Assembly: GCA_937901335.1 (NCBI GenBank)
Contig: CALCHC010000122.1
Span: 1 to 11,715, forward strand
DNA: 11,715 nt
Direction: 5' to 3'
Source of the DNA: an uncultured Phascolarctobacterium sp.
GTDB lineage: Bacteria > Bacillota > Negativicutes > Acidaminococcales > Acidaminococcaceae
The notes beneath the pieces were generated by a model. It worked only from the letters and a program-made list of their open reading frames with translations, did not search any database and was not told the origin of the DNA. The position numbers were made by a program, and so were the translations under genes. Position 1 is the first letter of the stretch; every line of letters starts with the position of its first letter. Positions 5,769 to 11,715 of the stretch are shown piece by piece.

Positions 5769-6629
5769 ATGCAGACACGTTTTCTTATCATAACGGGTAT
5801 GTCCGGTGCTGGCAAAACCCAAGTAGTAAGAACCTTAGAAGATTTAAAATATTTTTGTATAGATAATTTGCCTGCGGCGTTGATTCCCAAATTCGCAGAA
5901 TTGTGCCGTCAAACTTCTGAAAGCAATGTAGCTTTAGTTGTGGATGTGCGCGGTGGTCAATTTTTTGATAAACTTTTGCAAGTATTGGATGAAATTAAAG
6001 CGTCCGGTCAAAAATATGAATTGTTATTTTTAGACGCAGATGATGCAACTTTGGTGCGTCGCTATAAAGAAACTCGTCGTCGTCATCCCTTGGGCGATAG
6101 CGAAACTCTTTTGGATAATTTAGCTCAAGAACGTGAGCTTTTAGCACCTTTGCTGGAAAAATCTACTTATATCATCAATACTACTGATTTAAATTCTTCT
6201 GAATTAAAAAATAGGGTTAGAGAACTTTTCAGTACTGATAACGAAAGAGAACGTATGGGGATTGTAGTGCGTTCCTTTGGTTTCAAGTATGGTTTACCTT
6301 TGGATAGCGATTTAGTTTTAGACGTACGCTTCTTGCCCAATCCTTTTTATGTAGAAGAATTGCGTGCTCAAACCGGTAACGATCAAGCAGTGGTTGATTA
6401 TATTTGTCGTTATCCGCAAACTTTTGAATATCTCAAATTAGAAGCTAAACGTTTTGATTTCTTAATTCCTCAATATATTAATGAAGGTAAGAGTCAGTTG
6501 GTAATCAGTGTAGGCTGTACTGGTGGGCAACATCGCAGCGTTTTTGTGGCTAACAAAATTTATGAATACTTAAGTACTCAAGGGTATAAAGTAGAAGTAA
6601 GCCACAGAGAACTTTCCAATAAAAAGTAA
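5769..6629 (+). CDS. rapZ: RNase adapter / nucleotide-binding protein RapZ (YvcJ)
   Basis: A P-loop nucleotide-binding protein. The E. coli relative delivers the sRNA GlmZ to RNase E to control amino-sugar synthesis; in Firmicutes (YvcJ) the role is less clear and has been linked to competence and nucleotide hydrolysis. The 286-residue length is typical. Walker A is GMSGAGKT (residues 10-17), followed by the FCIDNLPAALIP block. The C-terminal domain shows SFGFKYGLPLDSDLVLDVRFLPNPFY and the family signature SVGCTGGQHRSVFVANK, with the small-molecule/RNA-binding region around it. ATG 5769 has AAGGAG 9 bases upstream. It is the first gene of the conserved rapZ-yvcK-whiA cluster, with yvcK 12 bases downstream. 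Confidence 0.96.
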   Translation: MQTRFLIITGMSGAGKTQVVRTLEDLKYFCIDNLPAALIPKFAELCRQTSESNVALVVDVRGGQFFDKLLQVLDEIKASGQKYELLFLDADDATLVRRYKETRRRHPLGDSETLLDNLAQERELLAPLLEKSTYIINTTDLNSSELKNRVRELFSTDNERERMGIVVRSFGFKYGLPLDSDLVLDVRFLPNPFYVEELRAQTGNDQAVVDYICRYPQTFEYLKLEAKRFDFLIPQYINEGKSQLVISVGCTGGQHRSVFVANKIYEYLSTQGYKVEVSHRELSNKK

Positions 6630-6641
6630 CGGAGGAATTTT

Positions 6642-8021
6642 ATGCGCTGGATTACTTGGCTTTATCCGGGCATTAACGTGAAGCGCTGGTTGTTCCTTTT
6701 TACTATTGGTGTTTTGCTTTGTGCGTTTGGTTTAGCTTTTCTTTTTAATTTTCAAATAATGGGTGCTCTGGAAGAATTAGTATTCCAGATTACTTATGCT
6801 ACAACAGGTAAGTACTCCAATGTTCTTGTAGTTTTAGTGGGTGGCTTATTTGTAATTTTCGGCTTAGGTTTTATGATTTATGGTACTCGTAAGACCATTA
6901 AGTCCGTTGTTACTGCTGTCATGCCGGAACAAAGTGGTTCTTTAATGGAAAAGGTTTTCGTGCAACGTAAGTTAACCCATGGCCCTGCCATTACTGTAAT
7001 TGGCGGTGGCACTGGTCTTTCCACCTTGTTGCGTGGCATGAAATACATTACTAATAACTGTACAGCAGTGGTAACTTCTGCTGATGATGGCGGTTCTTCA
7101 GGGCGTTTGCGCAAAGAACTTGGTATTATTCCTCCGGGGGATTTGCGTAACTGCCTTACTGCTTTGGCTGATCGCGAACCTTTGATGGAACGCTTGATGC
7201 AATATCGTTTTAAAGGTGATTCTCCTTTAGCGGGTCATTGCTTTGGCAATTTGTTTATTGCGGCGATGGCAGAAGCTGAAGGTGGTATGGAAGAAGGTCT
7301 TAATGCAACTAGTCAAATTTTAAAAGTGCGTGGTCGTGTTATTCCTTCCACTTTGGAAAATATTCAACTGCAAGCAGAGATGAGCGATGGTACCATTATT
7401 TCCGGCGAATCTAAAATTCCGGAAGCTCGTAAGCGTATCAGAAAAATGTTGATGAAGCCTGCTGATGCTCCTGCATCTAAAGGTGCGGTAGAAGCTATTT
7501 TGAAATCAGATGTACTGATTTTTGGTCCTGGTAGCTTGTACACTAGCGTAATTCCTAATTTGTTAGTTGAGGAAATTCGCGAAGCTATTTTGCAATCTGA
7601 TGCTGTAAAAATTTACGTTTGCAACGTAATGACTCAACCTGGTGAAACTGATGGCTATGGTGCTTTTGAGCATGTGCGTGCTTTAGTTGATCATATGGGC
7701 AAACAGTTTTTGGATTATGTGATTGTTAATGACCAAAAAATTACTACAGAACAATTGAAGCAATATTATGCTGAAGGTTCTATGCCTGTTACTCCTGATG
7801 TAGAAAAGATTCGTAAATTAGGCATTACTGTTGTACCGGCAAGCCTTATTAGTAAAGACGACCTTGTGCGTCATGAACCTCGCAAGCTTGCTCGTGCGCT
7901 CATTATGCTTATTTATCGTTTGCGTCTCTTTGGTAAAGGCGTTCAATTCTTCGATTATATCTTTATGCGTCATGGTCTTAATACTATGGATAAAGATGTT
8001 AGAGGAAATTTTAAAAAATAA
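6642..8021 (+). CDS. yvcK: Gluconeogenesis/morphogenesis factor YvcK with N-terminal membrane extension
   Basis: A member of the YvcK/CofD-like family. In B. subtilis it is needed for growth on gluconeogenic carbon sources, helps position cell-wall synthesis, and binds UDP-sugars. The catalytic-fold motifs are clear: VIGGGTGLST (about 119-128), SADDGGSSGRLRKELG (146-161), PPGDLRNCL (164-172), GHCFGNL, then the FGPGSLYTSVIPNL block. At 459 residues it is much longer than the roughly 320-residue B. subtilis protein. The extra ~115 residues at the front hold two predicted membrane helices (about 16-38 and 59-80), so it is probably tethered to the membrane with the catalytic domain in the cytoplasm. 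The start at ATG 6642 has GGAGGAA 6-7 bases upstream, which makes the extension real rather than a start error. It lies between rapZ and whiA. Confidence 0.94.
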   Translation: MRWITWLYPGINVKRWLFLFTIGVLLCAFGLAFLFNFQIMGALEELVFQITYATTGKYSNVLVVLVGGLFVIFGLGFMIYGTRKTIKSVVTAVMPEQSGSLMEKVFVQRKLTHGPAITVIGGGTGLSTLLRGMKYITNNCTAVVTSADDGGSSGRLRKELGIIPPGDLRNCLTALADREPLMERLMQYRFKGDSPLAGHCFGNLFIAAMAEAEGGMEEGLNATSQILKVRGRVIPSTLENIQLQAEMSDGTIISGESKIPEARKRIRKMLMKPADAPASKGAVEAILKSDVLIFGPGSLYTSVIPNLLVEEIREAILQSDAVKIYVCNVMTQPGETDGYGAFEHVRALVDHMGKQFLDYVIVNDQKITTEQLKQYYAEGSMPVTPDVEKIRKLGITVVPASLISKDDLVRHEPRKLARALIMLIYRLRLFGKGVQFFDYIFMRHGLNTMDKDVRGNFKK

Positions 8022-8044
8022 TTTGTGTGAAAGGGGGAGGCCGT

Positions 8045-8977
8045 TTGTCTTTTTCCAATGATGTAAAAAACGAATTATCTCGTTTGGAAACTAACGAAGT
8101 GTGCTGTGATAAGGCAGAAGTTTTAGGCGTTCTGCGTATGAGTGGTGCGATTGTTATTCGTGGTATGAATATCGGCATTCACTTTTCTACAGAAAATGCT
8201 GCTTTGGCGCGTCGCGTATTGCAGATTTTAAAAAATAATTATCAAGTTCAGACAGAGGTAGTCATTACTCGTTCTCGTCGTCTGAAGAAAAATAATCGTT
8301 ACCAAGTGCGGGTACTGCCTGCTCCTCAAGTAAGCATCGCAATGAATGAATTGCAACTGCTTTCCATGGAAAGTGATTTGAAAAATCCTTTACTTAATAA
8401 GCAATGTTGTAAGCGTGCGTTCTTGCGTGGTGCGTTTTTAGGTGGCGGTAGCATTAGCCGTCCGTCCAGTGATTATCATCTGGAAATGGTAACTGGTAAT
8501 GAAGATTTTGCACGCAGTATTATTAAGGTAATGCATACCTTCTCTATGAAAGCAAAGCTTACTGACCGTAAAAATGACTACATCGTTTATCTTAAAGATG
8601 GTGAAAGTATTACAAATTTCCTGCGTGTTATCGGTGCCCATAATTCTATGATGGAACTGGAAAATGTGCGCGTGCTCAAAGAAATGCGCAATAATGTAAA
8701 TCGCAGGGTAAATTGTGAAACTGCAAACCTTGGTAAAGTAGTTAAGGCTGCAGTGCGCCAAGTTAATTGTATTAAATTTATTGATGAACATATGGGCTTA
8801 AGCGAATTGCCCCAAGCATTACAAGATACTGCTCGTCTGCGTTTGGAATATCCTGACGCATCTTTAAACGAATTGGTAGAATATTCCGGTGGCATTGGTA
8901 AGTCCGGTATTAACCATCGTTTGAAAAAGTTGCAGGAAATGGCAGTTGGTTTAGGTATGGAAGTGGAGAAAGCGTAA
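8045..8977 (+). CDS. whiA: DNA-binding protein WhiA, TTG start
   Basis: A conserved Gram-positive DNA-binding protein. It is a sporulation regulator in Streptomyces and affects cell division and chromosome segregation in Bacillus. The fold joins a LAGLIDADG homing-endonuclease-like domain without nuclease activity to a C-terminal helix-turn-helix. The 310-residue product starts SFSNDVKNELSRLE as the family does. It then has the CCDKAEVLGVLRMSG block, the CCKRAFLRGAFLGGGSISRP segment in the LAGLIDADG-like part and the helix-turn-helix SLNELVEYSGGIGKSGINHRLKKL near the end. The best start is TTG 8045, because the family N-terminus begins there and the purine-rich AAGGGGGAGG (8031-8040) is its ribosome site. 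The in-frame GTG at 8027 would translate that ribosome site. The next gene's ATG follows the stop without a gap. Confidence 0.95.
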   Translation: MSFSNDVKNELSRLETNEVCCDKAEVLGVLRMSGAIVIRGMNIGIHFSTENAALARRVLQILKNNYQVQTEVVITRSRRLKKNNRYQVRVLPAPQVSIAMNELQLLSMESDLKNPLLNKQCCKRAFLRGAFLGGGSISRPSSDYHLEMVTGNEDFARSIIKVMHTFSMKAKLTDRKNDYIVYLKDGESITNFLRVIGAHNSMMELENVRVLKEMRNNVNRRVNCETANLGKVVKAAVRQVNCIKFIDEHMGLSELPQALQDTARLRLEYPDASLNELVEYSGGIGKSGINHRLKKLQEMAVGLGMEVEKA

Positions 8978-9844
8978 ATGTTAAAGAAGCTTGCTAAATT
9001 TTTGTTTAGCATTTTATTAGCTTTTATAATTGTCTTTGGTGGTTTCTGGATGTTTTTTGGAGATTTAGTCAAAGAAGAATATGCAGCTTATCGTAAAAGC
9101 AGTGCGCCTATTTTGCTTTATCATGCCGTTGGTGAACCTGTAGAAATTGAATGGCCACCAAGTTTAATTATGCCTGCTTCGTTGTTTGAATCACATTTGC
9201 AATATCTTAACCAAGAGGGCTATAAAGTAGTAAGTGTTGAAGATTTGGTAAGCTTGTTGAAAAATGGTGGTAACTTAGACAAGGTTGTTGCTATGAGTTT
9301 TGATGATGGCTACAGAAATAATCATGCTGATGCTTTGCCACTTTTGAAAAAATATAATGCCAAAGCTTCTTTCTATATAGTACATCGCGATATTGGCAAG
9401 ACCATTTATATGGGTAAAGATAGACTTCAAGATTTGCTTGACAGCGGTATGGAAATTGGTAGTCATACTATCAATCACGCTCCTCTAGCTTTAATCGATC
9501 CTAAGTATTTACCTTGGGAAGTTGGCAGTGCCAAGAAGTTTATAGAAAGAGACTTGGATGGTTATGAGCTTAAAGGTATTGCGTATCCCAATGGTGGTTA
9601 TAACGAAAAAGTTCTCGCTGCTGTTAAGGAGTATAATTTTGCCTATGGTTTGACCGGCAAGGTTGGAGCAAATACTCACCAAACTTTTCAAAAAACACCC
9701 TATGAGTTGTATCGAATCTCCATTGTAGATGATGGCAATGGTTTAGAAGGCTTTAAAAGGCGTTTAGAACGAGCTTATTTATGGGGCTTTTTGCAAACCA
9801 GGGGTATAGATTTAAATATTCTCAGAGATTTTCTGATGCAATAA
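8978..9844 (+). CDS. Membrane-anchored polysaccharide deacetylase
   Basis: A carbohydrate esterase 4 / NodB-type deacetylase, likely removing acetyl groups from cell-wall or surface polysaccharide outside the membrane. The 288-residue protein opens with two lysines and a hydrophobic segment (about residues 8-28) without an evident cleavage site, fitting an N-terminal anchor. The catalytic motifs are complete: ILLYHAVG (45-52), SFDDGY with base and metal aspartates 109 and 110, GSHTINH with metal histidines 163 and 167, and YPNGGYN (203-209), in which Asn replaces the more common arginine or aspartate region. The ATG is directly next to the whiA stop, with GGAG at 8965-8968, so it is very probably co-transcribed with the rapZ cluster. 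The exact substrate (peptidoglycan, teichoic glycan or capsule) cannot be read from the sequence. No terminator follows. Confidence 0.9.
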   Translation: MLKKLAKFLFSILLAFIIVFGGFWMFFGDLVKEEYAAYRKSSAPILLYHAVGEPVEIEWPPSLIMPASLFESHLQYLNQEGYKVVSVEDLVSLLKNGGNLDKVVAMSFDDGYRNNHADALPLLKKYNAKASFYIVHRDIGKTIYMGKDRLQDLLDSGMEIGSHTINHAPLALIDPKYLPWEVGSAKKFIERDLDGYELKGIAYPNGGYNEKVLAAVKEYNFAYGLTGKVGANTHQTFQKTPYELYRISIVDDGNGLEGFKRRLERAYLWGFLQTRGIDLNILRDFLMQ

Positions 9845-9851
9845 AAATTCC

Positions 9852-9880
9852 TTGCATAAACGGATAAAAGCAGTTAAAAT
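9852..9880 (+). promoter_or_regulatory. Promoter of scfA-scfB
   Basis: The -35 box TTGCAT (9852-9857) and -10 box TAAAAT (9875-9880) are spaced by exactly 17 bases. The expected start near 9887 leaves about 30 bases of leader with a GGAGG ribosome site at 9903-9907. It begins 7 bases after the deacetylase stop. Confidence 0.75.
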
Positions 9881-9916
9881 ATGTACAGTAATATTTTTAT
9901 TTGGAGGTAATTTACA

Positions 9917-10063
9917 ATGCGTAAACATATTAAAACCGTTAACAAAGCTATGTTGAACAAAACTCTCCGCACTGGCGGCTGTGGCGAATGCCCCGCTTCC
10001 TGCCAATCCGCTTGCAAAACTTCTTGCACCGTTGGCAACCAAGTTTGCGAACACAGCAAATAA
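9917..10063 (+). CDS. scfA: SCIFF six-cysteine peptide precursor
   Basis: Precursor of a ribosomally made, modified peptide of the SCIFF (six cysteines in forty-five residues) group, members of the ranthipeptide class found across Clostridia and relatives. The 48-residue peptide starts MRKHIKTVNKAML (leader part). It has six cysteines at 22, 25, 29, 33, 37 and 44, within the near-invariant stretch CQSACKTSCTVGNQ. In the Clostridium thermocellum relative CteA, the maturase forms a Cys-to-Thr thioether; the equivalent pair here, by spacing, would be Cys33 and Thr38 (inference). GGAGG lies 9 bases upstream of the ATG. The maturase gene scfB follows after a terminator. Codon use is biased like that of the ribosomal protein genes (AAC, TGC, ACC, CGC), which suggests high expression. 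The function of the mature peptide is not known. Confidence 0.96.
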   Translation: MRKHIKTVNKAMLNKTLRTGGCGECPASCQSACKTSCTVGNQVCEHSK

Positions 10064-10078
10064 TATTTGAACAAAATC

Positions 10079-10107
10079 AGCTCCCTGTTTTGACGGGGAG
10101 CTTTTTA
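10079..10107 (+). terminator. Intercistronic terminator/attenuator between scfA and scfB
   Basis: A 7-bp stem (AGCTCCC 10079-10085 with GGGAGCT 10096-10102) with a 10-base loop is followed by TTTTT (10102-10106). No promoter-like sequence is evident between it and scfB, so read-through probably supplies the scfB message, giving more peptide than enzyme transcript. Confidence 0.85.
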
Positions 10108-10136
10108 CTATTTAGGTTATATGAAAGGTGAAATCC

Positions 10137-11534
10137 ATGCTGATACATAAAATGCGTTTAGATGACAATATGGCAGTACTCGACGTAAATAGCGGTGCTG
10201 TGCATTTAGTTGATGATGTTATCTATGATTTGTTAGATTACTATGATGGTAGCAATGGTGAAGAAGCAGTAGCTGCTTTGAAAGACCGTTACAGCGAAGA
10301 AGATTTGCGTGATGCTTTGGGTGAAATGCAAGAACTGCAAGAAAATGGCTTGCTTTTTAGCCCTGGTTTTGATGTGCCTCCTACTTTTGCTGAAAAACCC
10401 ATCGTAAAATCTTTGTGCCTCTTGGTAACTCACGACTGCAATTTGCGTTGTGGTTACTGCTTTGCTGATACTGGTTCCTTCGGTGGATGCCGTCAATTGA
10501 TGAGTAAAGAAACTGCAGAGAAAGCAGTAGAATTTGCTATTGAAGGCAGTATGAAACGCCATAATTTGGAATTGGACCTTTTTGGCGGCGAGCCTTTGAT
10601 GAACTGGCCTGTTGTAGTACATATTGTTGAATATGTACGCCGTCGTGAAAAAGAAACTGGCAAAAATATAAAACTTACCCTTACCACCAATGGTACACTG
10701 CTTAATGATGAAAATATTAAATTCTTGAATGATAACCGTGTAATGTTGGTATTAAGCCTTGACGGTAAAAAGGAAACTCACGATGCAATGCGTCCTTTCC
10801 CCAATAAATCCGGTAGCTATGATGCTGCAGTACGTGGTTTCAAAAAAGTAATTGATAGCCGTGAAGGAAAAAACTATTACTTGCGTGGCACTTATACTCA
10901 CTTCAGTACTCATTTCTGCGAAGATGTGCTCGATATGACCAAAGTGGGTAAAGAAATTTCTGTAGAACCTGTTGTTGGTATTGATGATCCGTGGGTACTT
11001 ACTGAAGAAGATTTACCTGTTATCTTTGAAGAATACGATAAATTGGCTCGTGCTTATTTGGAAAGACGTAGAGAAGGTAATCCTTTTGATTTCTTCCATT
11101 TCAATGTAGCTTTGGATAATGGTCCCTGTGTAGCAAAACGTTTGGCTGGCTGTGGCGCTGGTCATGAATATTATGCTATTACTGCTGATGGTGATATTTA
11201 TCCCTGCCACCAATTTGTTGGTCGTGAACAATATATTATGGGTACTTTAGAAACTGGCGTAGTTAAACCTGAACTGGTACAAAAATTCCGCCATACCCAT
11301 GTTATGACCAAACCTGAATGTAGCAAATGTTGGGCACGCTTCTTCTGCAGTGGCGGTTGCCATGCAAATGCTGATTTGATTAACGGCGATATCACTAAAC
11401 CGTATGAATATGGTTGTAAGTTGCAAAAGAAACGTTTAGAAAATGCAATCTTAGTTCAAGCTGTTTTGACTGCTGAATCTCAAGAAGGCAAAGATTTAGT
11501 ACCTCATTTTAACAATTTCACCTACGAAAAATAA
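10137..11534 (+). CDS. scfB: SCIFF radical SAM/SPASM maturase
   Basis: Radical S-adenosylmethionine enzyme expected to install thioether crosslinks in the ScfA peptide, acting in the cytoplasm. From ATG 10137 it is 465 residues. The first ~85 residues (LIHKMRLDDNMAVLDVNSG onward) fit the peptide-recognition domain. The radical SAM cluster motif CNLRCGYC has Cys101, 105 and 108, followed by FGGEPL, the TTNGT strand and the SLDG strand. The C-terminal SPASM-type region holds further cysteines (about 331, 339, 357, 395, 398, 404, 408, 427) for two auxiliary Fe-S clusters, including the CSKCWARFFCSGGCH run. A GTG at 10128 gives three more residues, but AAAGG (10124-10128) is well spaced for ATG 10137. 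It is separated from scfA only by the attenuator. No exporter or peptidase gene accompanies the pair in the window. Confidence 0.96.
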   Translation: MLIHKMRLDDNMAVLDVNSGAVHLVDDVIYDLLDYYDGSNGEEAVAALKDRYSEEDLRDALGEMQELQENGLLFSPGFDVPPTFAEKPIVKSLCLLVTHDCNLRCGYCFADTGSFGGCRQLMSKETAEKAVEFAIEGSMKRHNLELDLFGGEPLMNWPVVVHIVEYVRRREKETGKNIKLTLTTNGTLLNDENIKFLNDNRVMLVLSLDGKKETHDAMRPFPNKSGSYDAAVRGFKKVIDSREGKNYYLRGTYTHFSTHFCEDVLDMTKVGKEISVEPVVGIDDPWVLTEEDLPVIFEEYDKLARAYLERRREGNPFDFFHFNVALDNGPCVAKRLAGCGAGHEYYAITADGDIYPCHQFVGREQYIMGTLETGVVKPELVQKFRHTHVMTKPECSKCWARFFCSGGCHANADLINGDITKPYEYGCKLQKKRLENAILVQAVLTAESQEGKDLVPHFNNFTYEK

Positions 11535-11551
11535 AAAAGTTTAAAATTTTT

Positions 11552-11587
11552 AAGGCGTGTCATGCGTGAGCAGGACACGCCTTCTTT
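11552..11587 (+). terminator. Hairpin terminator after scfB
   Basis: A perfect 10-bp stem (AAGGCGTGTC 11552-11561 with GACACGCCTT 11574-11583) with a 12-base loop lies 17 bases after the scfB stop. The following tail (CTTCTTTGCC) is only moderately T-rich, so termination may be incomplete. Confidence 0.75.
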
Positions 11588-11610
11588 GCCAACTTAGCCG
11601 AGCGTGTCAT

Positions 11611-11671
11611 CGAAAAATGTTGAAAAAAGTTAAAAAAGGGTGTTGACAGTTCCTGAAACGGATGGTATTAT
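11611..11671 (+). promoter_or_regulatory. Strong promoter with phased A-tracts, probably for an rRNA operon
   Basis: TTGACA (11643-11648) and TATTAT (11666-11671) are spaced by 17 bases, with a start expected near 11678. Three A-tracts (11613-11617, 11623-11628, 11632-11637), centred about 10 bases apart, lie just upstream. They could act as an UP element and bend the DNA. This layout is typical of Firmicutes rRNA promoters. The rRNA genes themselves would lie beyond the window. Confidence 0.82.
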
Positions 11672-11676
11672 AAACA

Positions 11677-11715
11677 AGTCGCTGACGCAAGCGACTACAG
11701 AACCTTGAAAACTGA
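11677..11715 (+). ncRNA. Start of probable pre-rRNA leader with hairpin and boxA-like sequence
   Basis: Right after the promoter there is a perfect 7-bp hairpin (AGTCGCT 11677-11683 with AGCGACT 11690-11696, 6-base loop). It is followed by ACCTTGAAAACTGA near 11702-11715. That last string resembles the (T)CTTTGAAAACT antitermination/boxA-type sequence that precedes 16S rRNA genes in Firmicutes. The assignment to an rRNA operon is inference because no mature rRNA sequence is visible; a tRNA operon is the main alternative. Confidence 0.65.

Noticed and set aside
8438..9072. Two - strand frames of 117 and 161 codons opposite whiA and its junction with the deacetylase
   Set aside because: Both are shadows of securely identified genes; neither has a ribosome site or family motifs.
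10233..10622. A 129-codon - strand frame within scfB
   Set aside because: It is antisense to the radical SAM core and lacks any supporting signal.
1..11715. CRISPR arrays, insertion sequences, tRNA genes and prophage genes
   Set aside because: I saw no spaced direct repeats, transposase motifs, cloverleaf sequences with CCA-type ends, or phage proteins; all major frames belong to known chromosomal families.

Overview
The window looks like a chromosomal segment of a low-to-moderate GC Firmicutes bacterium, most likely an anaerobe of the Negativicutes or Clostridia. The evidence is the ecfA-ecfA-ecfT-truA-rplM-rpsI order, the rapZ-yvcK-whiA cluster, strong AGGAGG ribosome binding sites, TTGACA/TATAAT promoters, and a SCIFF peptide with its radical SAM maturase. 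The genus cannot be fixed from the sequence alone. Every gene found is on the + strand.

Positions 1-3035 hold the end of an operon. It comprises a 5'-truncated ECF-transporter ATPase (ecfA1), the second ATPase (ecfA2), the membrane coupling protein (ecfT) and tRNA pseudouridine synthase truA, with stops and starts that overlap. Positions 3098-4120 form the ribosomal protein unit rplM-rpsI, with a near-consensus promoter, a foldable leader resembling the L13 leader and a strong terminator. Positions 4121-4460 hold a short unit whose only convincing gene is a 23-residue membrane-type peptide with a strong Shine-Dalgarno, closed by its own terminator. Positions 4459-5700 hold a two-gene, half-size chromate-transporter pair with its own extended -10 promoter and terminator.

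Positions 5717-9844 are the rapZ-yvcK-whiA cluster followed directly by a membrane-anchored polysaccharide deacetylase. The YvcK here carries an N-terminal two-helix membrane extension, and WhiA most likely starts at TTG. Positions 9852-11583 are a ribosomally made peptide locus. It has a promoter, a 48-residue six-cysteine SCIFF precursor (scfA), an intergenic terminator that should keep peptide transcript above enzyme transcript, and the radical SAM/SPASM maturase scfB, followed by a hairpin. The last ~100 bases hold phased A-tracts, a TTGACA-17-TATTAT promoter, a small leader hairpin and a boxA-like sequence. This is the start of what is probably an rRNA operon lying just beyond the window.

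Most of the window is conserved housekeeping sequence. The less ordinary parts are the micro-ORF unit between rpsI and the chromate transporters, the architecture and codon use of the SCIFF locus, and the membrane-tethered YvcK. I see no CRISPR array, insertion sequence, tRNA or prophage gene.
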